A stretch of DNA of 64,000 nucleotides from Cytophagaceae bacterium (GTDB lineage Bacteria; Bacteroidota; Bacteroidia; Cytophagales; UBA9547), in contig JAIYAU010000058.1 of the NCBI GenBank assembly GCA_027488865.1, positions 66,724 to 130,723 on the forward strand. The letters are read 5' to 3'. This document shows positions 55,116 through 62,397 of this stretch, in pieces. The translations under genes were made by a program, and so were the position numbers. Position 1 is the stretch's first letter, and each line of letters opens with the position of its first letter. The notes under the pieces are model-generated. The model was not told where the DNA came from, did no database searches, and was given only the letters and a program-made list of their open reading frames with translations.

Positions 55116-55495
55116 TGTATTTCAACTAAAATTATATAAAAATTGAAAATAAATATGGAACAGGGGGGATTTTTAACAAATCGCTAAATCTTAAATACAG
55201 ACATCTGAACCCTATCCTACGGTCATCTTCCAAGCATCCTACATGTATGCTCCCACAAATATATCCTTCCCAATAAAAAAGCTCAAGTGATTTTTGAGTA
55301 ATTTTACATGTCAAGTATCCTCTTACCCTATGGCGTCTCAATTACGCCAAAGAGGTTTATACCCACTGCGAATTTTCTTCTTCACTACTCATCTCCCCTA
55401 GTTTAAATTTTTGGCTAAACACTGTGGCAAAACTAAACCCTGCCGATTGCCAAAACCAAACACTAGTGAACAAGAACCCTACTCCCACCAACAAC
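55116..55495. other. Intergenic region, no gene seen
   Basis: This stretch separates the polyamine-type operon from the cassette-like region. A 69-codon minus-strand ORF (55132-55341) lacks any protein-like pattern. I find no RNA gene or known element. Confidence 0.45.
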
Positions 55496-55601
55496 AATCC
55501 TACTCATCTCATCCAATAACCGAGCGGAATGTTGTTGACGCCCGTTTAGCGCAATAAAACTGTAAAGCGAATTGTGGGCTAAACATCAACTGCGGAGTTA
55601 G
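55496..55601. repeat. 106-bp palindromic direct repeat, copy 1 (attC-like)
   Basis: The copy is 104/106 identical to copy 2 at 56910-57015 in the same orientation. Inside it an interrupted palindrome is visible: GTTGA-(5)-GTTTAGC ... GCTAAAC-(1)-TCAAC, flanked by TAAC and GTTA. That is the nested R''-L''/L'-R' plan of integron attC sites, although the outer core (GTTATTG on the minus strand) does not match GTTRRRY. It lies just after the stop codon of the minus-strand RhuM gene, where an attC would sit. Confidence 0.7.
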
Positions 55602-55616
55602 CTTCTGTTCAATGCT

Positions 55617-56630
55617 TCAATTTTTTGATTTGGGTAATTTTTTAATATCATTTTCAAGTTCCTTTAAGCTTTCAGTTCTTTCATTAGCTTTTTGTACAAT
55701 TTTATATTTTTCAAATTCCTCTCCTGATCTTTGCAATGCAATTTCGTGACTTATTTTTCCTGCATGGTCTAACAATTCCCTTCCGTTCAATTGCAGAATA
55801 GAATCTAATCGGTTAATCCAATCTGTCATATACATGGGAGTGCGTTGCTGTGCCATTGTTTCCGCAAAGGCTAAATATTGCTCCACCAATAATCCCAGAA
55901 GTTTTATTTCATCTTCATTCAGGTAGTTTTTAGCAATGCTCACATCCGACTTCTTAATGGAAACAGCGTTTTTCTTATCATATGATTGCATTCCCAACAA
56001 TGGCAAACTGGCATCAACCCTGCGATACACCAACTCCGCAGCCGTTTGCTCACTGATAGCCCAAAGTAATTTATTTTGTACTACTTTAAAAAACTCAATG
56101 GTTTTTTCATCCTTGGGTTCATAATCTATGCTAGTTGTGTAGATGTCCTTGATTTTTTGATAGAAAAACCGTTCCGATAGCCTTATTTCCCGAATACGTT
56201 CTTGCAATTCGTTGAAATAGTTCATCGAATTTCCCGATTTGAAACGGTCGTCGTTTAGGGCAAAACCTTTGATAATGTATTCTTTGAGCCTTTGTGTAGC
56301 CCAAATACGGAACTGTTTGCCTTGAGGTGATTTTACTCTGTAGCCTACCGAAATTATTACGTCAAGATTGTAGGCATATACCTCAACTTCCTGTGTTTTT
56401 CCAGCCATAGCACCATGCTGAGTGGTTATTCGGAATTTCCGAACTACCACTTTCTCGTCCAATTCGCCTTCTGCAAATACATTTTTAATATGTTCGTTTA
56501 TAGTCGATTTGGCTTTGCCAAATAAAGTTGCCATTTGGTCTTGGGTAAGCCAAACGGTTTCTTCCTCCAGCCGAACATCAATTTTAATACTGCCATCGGG
56601 GTTTTGGTATAGGATGATTTCGCTATTCAT
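55617..56630 (-). CDS. RhuM family protein (virulence RhuM)
   Basis: The protein (337 residues from the MNSEIILYQN start) has the RhuM opening: PDGSIKIDVRLEEETVWLTQDQMATLFGKAKSTINEHIKNVF, a helix-turn-helix-like or KilA/Bro-related N-terminal domain, then VVRKFRITTQ and YNLDVIISVGYRVKSPQGKQFRIWAT. The C-terminal half is helical and ends with charged residues. RhuM proteins are widespread in genomic islands and defence loci but lack a proven activity. I reject the TTG start used in the ORF track (56672) because the family starts at the ATG. The gene is enclosed by two nearly identical 106-bp repeats, with a KilA-N relic just upstream. Confidence 0.9.
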   Translation of the reverse strand: MNSEIILYQNPDGSIKIDVRLEEETVWLTQDQMATLFGKAKSTINEHIKNVFAEGELDEKVVVRKFRITTQHGAMAGKTQEVEVYAYNLDVIISVGYRVKSPQGKQFRIWATQRLKEYIIKGFALNDDRFKSGNSMNYFNELQERIREIRLSERFFYQKIKDIYTTSIDYEPKDEKTIEFFKVVQNKLLWAISEQTAAELVYRRVDASLPLLGMQSYDKKNAVSIKKSDVSIAKNYLNEDEIKLLGLLVEQYLAFAETMAQQRTPMYMTDWINRLDSILQLNGRELLDHAGKISHEIALQRSGEEFEKYKIVQKANERTESLKELENDIKKLPKSKN

Positions 56631-56668
56631 TTTCCAATTTAATATTTCTTCAATATAAAGCGGTTTGT

Positions 56669-56758
56669 TCAAGCCACTTTATCACTTACCCCGAATTCGG
56701 TATAATTGAAATTGGGATCGATTATTTTTTCCCAAACGCCAAAGTATACGCGGTCGGC
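56669..56758 (-). pseudogene. Relic of a KilA-N domain gene
   Basis: This minus-strand frame of 30 codons (stop included) reads ADRVYFGVWEKIIDPNFNYT followed by EFG, which strongly resembles the KilA-N segment 'xFLGLWExxxNPxFNxxEF'. There is no start codon, and the frame stops on both sides. It appears to be what remains of a KilA-N gene that stood beside RhuM. Confidence 0.5.
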
Positions 56759-56909
56759 TTAAAACCTAACCTGCTAATCATCATGATATTGTTTGTTTAT
56801 TCTATGACATCAGTTAAGTTTGATTGTAACCTCTGTAATTTCGCAAATCAACCAAAAATTGCAGCTACCGCTCCAATATAAGAGATAAATGAAAACATTC
56901 AAAGACAAA

Positions 56910-57015
56910 AATCCTACTCATCTCATCCAATAACCGAGTGGAATGTTGTTGACGCCCGTTTAGCGCAATAAAACTGTAAAGCGAATTGTGGGCTAAACAT
57001 CAACCGCGGAGTTAG
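56910..57015. repeat. 106-bp palindromic direct repeat, copy 2 (attC-like)
   Basis: Copy 2 differs from copy 1 at two positions only. It lies 15 bases beyond the stop of the next minus-strand gene (57031-57375), the same relation that copy 1 has to RhuM. On the minus strand the outer core reads TCTAAC ... GGTTA. Confidence 0.7.
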
Positions 57016-57030
57016 AGGCCAGCTTTACAA

Positions 57031-57375
57031 TTATTCGATGGTTTGTAACCATTTAAACGTAGATGGACATGTTCTTTCCATCCTTTTGTATACTTTTGTT
57101 GTAAATTCTTCTTTTTGTTTAATAGTTAAACTATTGATAAACGCAACTTCTTCTTTTGTCCTTTTCTGCTGAAGACATTTATCAAAATCAAAATAATCTC
57201 CACCAAAATTTTTTTCATAGGATATTATATTTCTTTCCCTTTCCTTAGCTTTATATCCTTTTTTATACAATTTGAAGCAAGAACAACTGTTTCTTGCTTC
57301 AGAATTAATATACCTTTCATAATCATTTAGAATTAACAAAAGGGTTACTGCACTAAAAACAAATAAAATCTTCAT
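57031..57375 (-). CDS. Small exported or membrane-anchored protein, function unknown
   Basis: The 114-residue protein starts with a hydrophobic segment (MKILFVFSAVTLLLILNDYE) that could be a signal peptide or an anchor. The rest is charged, with four cysteines (SCSCFKLYKKG, DKCLQQK, ERTCPSTF) that could form disulfides outside the cytoplasm. I recognise no family. Its position directly before repeat copy 2 suggests that it is the cargo of a cassette. Confidence 0.6.
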   Translation of the reverse strand: MKILFVFSAVTLLLILNDYERYINSEARNSCSCFKLYKKGYKAKERERNIISYEKNFGGDYFDFDKCLQQKRTKEEVAFINSLTIKQKEEFTTKVYKRMERTCPSTFKWLQTIE

Positions 57376-57530
57376 AGCAATAACTATTTGGTCTATTTAT
57401 TAAGTATTTTGGGTAATGCGTATTTTCACAAACTCCTGACGAATATCTCTATTTCCTATGCACATGGCACAAAGACAAATTAATGTCCTGTATGCCACAG
57501 GCCACAAAGTACGTTAATATTCCTTATTCC

Positions 57531-58226
57531 CTAGTTTTCGTTGCGCTCGTTGATCTCGTCTACTTGTTTTTTTTGCTTGTTTTTCTCCTCCAAGGATGGA
57601 TTATCATAAATCTCGTCGTTATGCTTGTAAATGCTTGCATGATAGAGTCTTTGTATAAAAATCCTTTCGAGGGTAAAAGGGGCAGCGTCATTTTGCGGAT
57701 TAGCGATCACCACGTCATTTCCTATTCTATACACATCGTCTAGCTTGAAAATCGGGCCAGCAGTTTCTATACCACGAAGGTCACACTTACTCGAAAATAC
57801 GATTTGTAAGGCGACTGGTTTGTATTCGCTGTGTTTGGTGGTACGATCATGATACAATTGCTCGTAAACATCGATGTAAAACGAAAAACAGCCCACCATG
57901 TATGGGTCTATAAAGTTGCAATACCCTCCTTGACAATCAGGAAATGATTGCCTTACAGCCTTCTCCGCTTTCTCGTCGGGTACAGAAACACCAAAGTGAT
58001 TGAGAAAACTATTGAAGGTGACGGCTGTATCCATCGCCATAGGATAAAAAGCGTTTACCTTTTTTTCACAAAAAGACCTAATCAACAAGGGCGGGAGTGT
58101 TTTAAGCGGTTTATTGAATTTTTCACTTAAGTCAATCCTCCTTACGATGTAGGTGTCAGTTGCTTTAGTTTGAGCCAAGGCCCAACTAATATTTGCCAGA
58201 ATAAATAATACGATCAGATTTTTCAT
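57531..58226 (-). CDS. GldN/PorN-like secreted protein
   Basis: A signal peptide (LIVLFILANISWALAQ) precedes a 210-residue domain. Two segments resemble GldN, a periplasmic ring component of T9SS: YIVRRIDLSEKFNKPL (GldN: 'W..IDL.E.IN.PL') and IANPQNDAAPFTLERIFIQRLYHASIYKHNDEIYDN (GldN: 'fn..N.a.p.sfd.l...r.f...IYKe.NvY'). It is shorter than true GldN (about 290-360 residues) and is not next to gldK/L/M, so it is probably a paralogue. Extra cysteines occur (CQGGYCNF, SSKCDL). It lies 20 bases after the EF-hand-type gene, so the two form an operon. Confidence 0.58.
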   Translation of the reverse strand: MKNLIVLFILANISWALAQTKATDTYIVRRIDLSEKFNKPLKTLPPLLIRSFCEKKVNAFYPMAMDTAVTFNSFLNHFGVSVPDEKAEKAVRQSFPDCQGGYCNFIDPYMVGCFSFYIDVYEQLYHDRTTKHSEYKPVALQIVFSSKCDLRGIETAGPIFKLDDVYRIGNDVVIANPQNDAAPFTLERIFIQRLYHASIYKHNDEIYDNPSLEEKNKQKKQVDEINERNEN

Positions 58227-58246
58227 TTTTGTTAGTTTGAAGGGGT

Positions 58247-59269
58247 TTATAACAATCCAAGTTTGAGAGACATCGCTTGTTGATCGGTAATTGGTGCTAT
58301 TTCCTCCAATTCGAAGGTTATTTTCTTGTCTTTTAGGGAAGCGAAATCAAGCTTTTGGAGTTTTTCGTCGGGGTACTTCAATAGCTTACCGTTGTCGGAT
58401 AAGGCAAAAATAACGATATCTTTTTGTGGCAACAGGTTGACAGACACCTCTCCTTTGTAATAAGTGACCAAGGAATTGATGGATCTATAGGCGACATAAA
58501 CGGTACTAAAAGTGTTTTGAGGATCACTAGTCTTAAAATCTGCTATCAAAGGGATGGCACCCGCCTCCTCAAATATTCTATCACAATTGTACATGCCCAT
58601 TTTGTCTACCTTGAGTGTTTTAAAAGTTTCCTTTCTCAGCGAATCAAGGTATCTCCACCTGGCCATTTCTTTAGGATCCATGTATCCATCTCCATCCATT
58701 TCAATATTGTTCATATTGTTGCCGTTGCCCTGATTGATACTTGGCACCGTGGAACTTCCCCATTTATCATTGTCTTTATTGCTGGCATTGATGGCAATGT
58801 CTACCAGAGGGGTGGGGTACTTTCTCCAGATCTTTGATGTTTTTTCATAAAACCAAGTGGTAAGTTTGGTGATGGCGTTCTTTGAAGCAAACAGCACATC
58901 TATCTTTTTGTTTTTGGCCAGTTTCAATTTAGCACCTGACTTGAGACAAATCGCCTCTATTTCAAACATCCCACCCGACTCAAGGTGCATTTTTTTATTT
59001 CCTTCTACATTGTCCAGATTAATATTTGCCGCCACAAAGTCCGTTACGGTGTGGAGCTCACGGTATTGGATTTCGACAGGGCCGTCGCAGCTCATCCCAG
59101 CTTCATACATAAAAGCATTTTCTGGTATGGTGATTTGTGAACCTGTTTTGTAAAGAAAGGTAAAACATTTGTTGTCGTATTTGTATTTTGTAAATTGTAT
59201 GTCGGGAAGCTTTTGTGCAAAAGCCATAACGGAAATACAACATAGGGAGGCAAATAAGGTATTCCTCAT
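58247..59269 (-). CDS. Secreted protein with EF-hand-like loop, partner of the GldN-like protein
   Basis: The 340-residue protein has a signal peptide (LFASLCCISVMAFAQ). Residues about 35-140 have the pattern GSQITIPENAFMYEAG ... SGGMFEIEAICLKSGAKLKL, which looks like a ZU5-type beta sandwich. Near residue 195, EMDGDGYMDPKE fits a 12-residue calcium-binding EF-hand loop (with Glu in the first position). The C-terminal part (IPLIADFKTSDPQNTFSTVYVAYRS ... DKKITFELEEI) is a further beta domain. The function is unknown. It is co-transcribed with the GldN-like gene, so it may serve an outer-membrane or surface complex. Confidence 0.65.
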   Translation of the reverse strand: MRNTLFASLCCISVMAFAQKLPDIQFTKYKYDNKCFTFLYKTGSQITIPENAFMYEAGMSCDGPVEIQYRELHTVTDFVAANINLDNVEGNKKMHLESGGMFEIEAICLKSGAKLKLAKNKKIDVLFASKNAITKLTTWFYEKTSKIWRKYPTPLVDIAINASNKDNDKWGSSTVPSINQGNGNNMNNIEMDGDGYMDPKEMARWRYLDSLRKETFKTLKVDKMGMYNCDRIFEEAGAIPLIADFKTSDPQNTFSTVYVAYRSINSLVTYYKGEVSVNLLPQKDIVIFALSDNGKLLKYPDEKLQKLDFASLKDKKITFELEEIAPITDQQAMSLKLGLL

Positions 59270-59509
59270 TGTTCTGTAAGTTTAGTTTATGAAAATAGGT
59301 TTATTAATTTTGATCCAATTTAACACTTTTTAAATTTTAAGTGCTAGGATTTAAGTTTTAAATTAGGGATATAGTTTAATGTGGATTAAGCTTTAGAAAT
59401 ATTAAAGATGAATTGATGTTGGTAGTGTAGTTTTATGGCTGTTTCCGTGATGGGTGGAACGCAGAACGAATAATTAATGTCCAATATACTAAGGGTATGG
59501 AGGTATACA

Positions 59510-60262
59510 CTATATACTGTGTTGTGGTGTCGTTTTTATTCTAATTATTGCTAAATCATCAGTCACCAAATGATTCCATTTGTCTTTTAAAACTCTAATT
59601 TTTCTATCCAAGAAATTGTCAAATTCTGCTCCTTCATTATCTATCAACAAAAATTCGATAATTTCACTTTCAGATTTCTGTTTGGACTTATTTTCAAGGT
59701 TTTTAAATGTAAAAATTCCGTCTGTACAGATTGATAAATCCTTAAAGTTAGAAATCGTTAGTTTTTGTTTTTGATTCTCAAACCAATTTTCGAAATCATC
59801 TACTAAATGATACCCGAGATAATCAGGCTTATCGTCTTGTTCATATTCGATTAATTCTCCGTCCCTACAAATTAATCCATCTCCAATGGTCAGAAATTCG
59901 GCTTTTAATTCTTTGGTTTCAATAATTCCAATTATTAAAGTGGATAGCAATTCATTTGTTTCTAGTCCTAAATGATTTTTGAGAAGTTTAATATCCTCTA
60001 TTAGTAATTTAATGACCTCCTTAAGCTTATCATTTAATTGTATTGGGTTATCAGTTACAAATTCTTCGTAAAATTTCTTTTTAGCAATATTTCGCAAAAC
60101 TTTACCGAAAAGAATTGAAGCAAAAACTGATTCTGTACCCATGGTACAGCCATCCATTACTGCAATCAATCTTTCATTTGTTCCAATTTGCTCATCAATT
60201 AAGAAGTCTTCACAATTATTTGTGTGAAATTCTCCAATATTTAGTGTCGTATATATTTTCAT
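59510..60262 (-). CDS. PP2C-family serine/threonine phosphatase domain protein
   Basis: The 250-residue protein shows the PP2C metal-binding motifs in order: NNCEDFLI, IAVMDGCTMGTES (equivalent of DGHGG), STLIIGII, FLTIGDGLICRDG, DLSICTDGIFTF and LVTDDLAIIRI. It should be a Mn/Mg-dependent phosphatase that acts in the cytoplasm on an unknown target. No kinase gene is adjacent; the histidine kinase at 62.4 kb is unrelated in type. The start codon is clear and there is no membrane segment. Confidence 0.85.
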   Translation of the reverse strand: MKIYTTLNIGEFHTNNCEDFLIDEQIGTNERLIAVMDGCTMGTESVFASILFGKVLRNIAKKKFYEEFVTDNPIQLNDKLKEVIKLLIEDIKLLKNHLGLETNELLSTLIIGIIETKELKAEFLTIGDGLICRDGELIEYEQDDKPDYLGYHLVDDFENWFENQKQKLTISNFKDLSICTDGIFTFKNLENKSKQKSESEIIEFLLIDNEGAEFDNFLDRKIRVLKDKWNHLVTDDLAIIRIKTTPQHSI

Positions 60263-60275
60263 ATGGTTTTATGCA

Positions 60276-60409
60276 CTACAACACATGGTATTTACGGTTT
60301 TTCAGAAGTGACGAAGCCGCCACTATCCCCCGAAGTGAACTGAATAAAGGCGAGTGAACTAGCCCAAACCATGAAGCCCGAAAATGAGTAAATACTGTGT
60401 TAGGCGTAG
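60276..60409. repeat. 134-bp interrupted palindrome, attC-like
   Basis: CTAC-AACAC-(3)-GTATTTAC at 60276-60295 pairs with GTAAATAC-(1)-GTGTT-AGGC-GTAG at 60388-60409. On the minus strand it begins with GCCTAAC, which fits the integron core RYYYAAC, three bases after the DUF6882-like stop region. The other core (GTTGTAG) is imperfect. Confidence 0.6.
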
Positions 60410-60414
60410 TTTTT

Positions 60415-61188
60415 TTATTTTTTGTTTATTTCTTTAATCTCAAAGTAGCAGGCTTCACAGACTATTTTAATATTTGCAATTTCCATATTTTCGTCATTCC
60501 AACCATTATCTCTCAACCTTACTTCTTCGCATTTACTACACCAAGCAGAAATATCATCGTCAACGTATAAATCCATTCCAATTTCAGTTTCAAAAGATTC
60601 TTCAAAACCAACTTTGTCGATTTTGTTTAAGTGTTGGCATATAAATGCGCCTCTACTTTTACCATGTTTTTCACAATCAATGCGTTTTGCTGTTTTAGTT
60701 TTGTTCTCCGTTTTAAAATCTTCTACAAAGTCATTGTCTATTTCTTCAATTATTAAAAAATAGATCTCAAGATTGTCGTCATTTACAATTCTATAAGCAC
60801 CAATTGCATCTATTAAATCATAAGTAATGGCAGTTAATTCCCAACCAATAAATTCGTCTGCTTCAAAATAACCGTTGGTCAGCTCCGAATAGTTTTCAGT
60901 TTCTCCAAATTTTCTAACAACTAAAGTTTGGAGTTTATTTTCATGAAGATTGTCTCTATTGTCCCAAGCCCATGACCAAGTTTTGCTTGATCTTGAATAA
61001 CTGCCAATTGGAATATATTTAAAATTAAGCTCTGTAGATTTCTCAAGATTTTTAAAAGTTAATAAAGTCGTTTCTTCATCGTAATACCATTCTTCATAAC
61101 TATCTAATTCATAATCTTCTACGAACTCCTTCTGAATCTCTTTAAATTCCTTACAAATCTTCGTAGCATAATTTGAATAATTACTCAT
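60415..61188 (-). CDS. DUF6882-like protein with C-terminal zinc-binding motifs
   Basis: The N-terminal 165 residues resemble DUF6882: YIPIGSYSRSSKTWSWAWDN is the typical 'GSYS..s.TWlWAW.N' signature, followed by TAITYDLIDAIGAYRIVNDD. The C-terminal 90 residues carry cysteine/histidine pairs (CEKHGKSRGAFICQH, AWCSKCEEV, VCEACYFE), likely binding two zinc ions. The function is unknown. It is followed at once by an attC-like palindrome, which makes it a candidate gene cassette. Confidence 0.62.
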   Translation of the reverse strand: MSNYSNYATKICKEFKEIQKEFVEDYELDSYEEWYYDEETTLLTFKNLEKSTELNFKYIPIGSYSRSSKTWSWAWDNRDNLHENKLQTLVVRKFGETENYSELTNGYFEADEFIGWELTAITYDLIDAIGAYRIVNDDNLEIYFLIIEEIDNDFVEDFKTENKTKTAKRIDCEKHGKSRGAFICQHLNKIDKVGFEESFETEIGMDLYVDDDISAWCSKCEEVRLRDNGWNDENMEIANIKIVCEACYFEIKEINKK

Positions 61189-61345
61189 GTCTCTTGTTTT
61201 ATAAAATTACTCCTAACGATTGTATTTACGCAATTGCCTAATATTCGAAATATAAAAGTTAAACTCAACTATTCAAAAACCATAACCATGCAAATTCGGA
61301 ACAAAATTCCCTTAACGTTTTAGGTTCGGTAATGAATAATAACAT

Positions 61346-61380
61346 TGTCTGAACCTTTGATTTATCTGATTATTTTGATT
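61346..61380 (+). repeat. Terminal inverted repeat, left copy, of the GxxExxY element
   Basis: TGTCTGAACCTTTGATT and following bases match the reverse complement of the right copy (TGTCCGAACCTCTGATT...), both about 35 bp. It overlaps the last codons of the GxxExxY gene. Confidence 0.65.
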
Positions 61381-61780
61381 GAATTGATTTCGCTTTGAAT
61401 TTAGAATTGATTAACCGTTTATATTCCAAACTTTTGGCTCCAAAGTTAAGCAAAAGGCCCACCTCTAAGTTATAGGCCTCAAGATAATTTATGGCTTGTG
61501 CCAAGTGAACATCCTCCAATTTAACAAGCGCTTTTAGTTCTACCGAAATAAATTCTTCCACTAAAAAATCAACCCGTCTTGTTCCTATTTGTTCATTCTT
61601 GTAAAATATCGGCATATCAAATTCACGAGCAAATGATAAGCTATGTAATATCATTTCTTTTTCTAATGCTCTCTGATATATTACCTCCTGAAAGCCATTA
61701 CCCAATATTTTATGTACTTCAAAAGCACAGCCCAAAATCTTACTCGTTATATCTGAGTATTTGTATTGCTCCTTAATCAT
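61370..61780 (-). CDS. GxxExxY family protein (PD-(D/E)XK-like nuclease fold)
   Basis: The 136-residue protein has the naming motif in GNGFQEVIYQRALEKE (G-F-Q-E-V-I-Y). The PD-(D/E)XK-like core is in RRVDFLVEEFISVELKA, where Asp, Glu and Lys sit as expected, and LNFGAKSLEYKRLI ends the domain. The family is widespread in Bacteroidota and Verrucomicrobia, often in many genomic copies, with no proven function. The gene is enclosed by imperfect 35-bp inverted repeats that leave almost no other sequence in the 474-bp unit. Confidence 0.9.
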   Translation of the reverse strand: MIKEQYKYSDITSKILGCAFEVHKILGNGFQEVIYQRALEKEMILHSLSFAREFDMPIFYKNEQIGTRRVDFLVEEFISVELKALVKLEDVHLAQAINYLEAYNLEVGLLLNFGAKSLEYKRLINSKFKAKSIQSK

Positions 61781-61784
61781 AGTA

Positions 61785-61819
61785 AATCTATTAATCAGCC
61801 TTAATCAGAGGTTCGGACA
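61785..61819 (-). repeat. Terminal inverted repeat, right copy, of the GxxExxY element
   Basis: The minus strand reads TGTCCGAACCTCTGATT, then a GCTGATTAATAGATT tail, facing the left copy. It ends four bases before the GxxExxY start codon, so it also forms the gene's leader. Confidence 0.65.
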
Positions 61820-62001
61820 TCTTCAACGTAGCTACCAAAATAAAAAAGAAAATTAACTTTTCGTTTTGTACCAAAGACTGTGGAAACAGGTTTTTATTGT
61901 TTTAAGAATTCAAAAAACTCTTCATGGTGGGAAAAATTAATTATCAGAGTTTGTCGTTGTGTCATTTTTTATTCAGAAGAGTGTTATTTTGATTTACCAG
62001 T

Positions 62002-62397
62002 TTACAATGTCTTAATAATCTCCACCAATTTTTCTTTGGTAATGGGTTTAATGATATAATCCGAAACCGCGCTAATCGCTTTTGCCCTTGTAACATCATC
62101 GGGTGAAATGGATGAGGAGCAAATATAAATGGTAATTGTTTTTCCTGTTTTAGGTTTAATCTTTATGTATTCTTCCAAAAACTGCCATCCATCCATCACT
62201 GGCATACTAAGGTCGAGCAGAATAATTTCGGGAAGCAATTCGGGTTTGCTCATGTTCTGTTTCAAAAAATCAAGCATCTGCAATCCGTTTCTGAAAACTT
62301 TAATCAGGTCAACAAGATTTGTTTGCTCAATTGCTTTAGTAGTTAAGAAAACGAATGTTTCGTCATCATCAACTAATGCAAGTTTTACTGTTTTCAT
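62002..62397 (-). CDS. Single-domain response regulator
   Basis: The 131-residue protein is a receiver domain only: acidic pair in LALVDDDETF, phosphoacceptor Asp in EIILLDLSMPVMDGW, and the conserved lysine in SDYIIKPITKEKL. Without an output domain it must act by protein contact, like CheY or Rcp1. Its start overlaps the histidine kinase stop by four bases (ATGA), so the pair is translationally coupled and should form one phosphorelay. Confidence 0.93.
   Translation of the reverse strand: MKTVKLALVDDDETFVFLTTKAIEQTNLVDLIKVFRNGLQMLDFLKQNMSKPELLPEIILLDLSMPVMDGWQFLEEYIKIKPKTGKTITIYICSSSISPDDVTRAKAISAVSDYIIKPITKEKLVEIIKTL

Noticed and set aside
55132-55341. 69-residue minus-strand ORF between speD and the first 106-bp repeat
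   Set aside because: Amino-acid composition and pattern do not look protein-like, and there is no family resemblance.
58424-58837. 137-residue plus-strand ORF
   Set aside because: It is the antisense shadow of the real minus-strand EF-hand-type gene, which has a signal peptide and a clear domain pattern.
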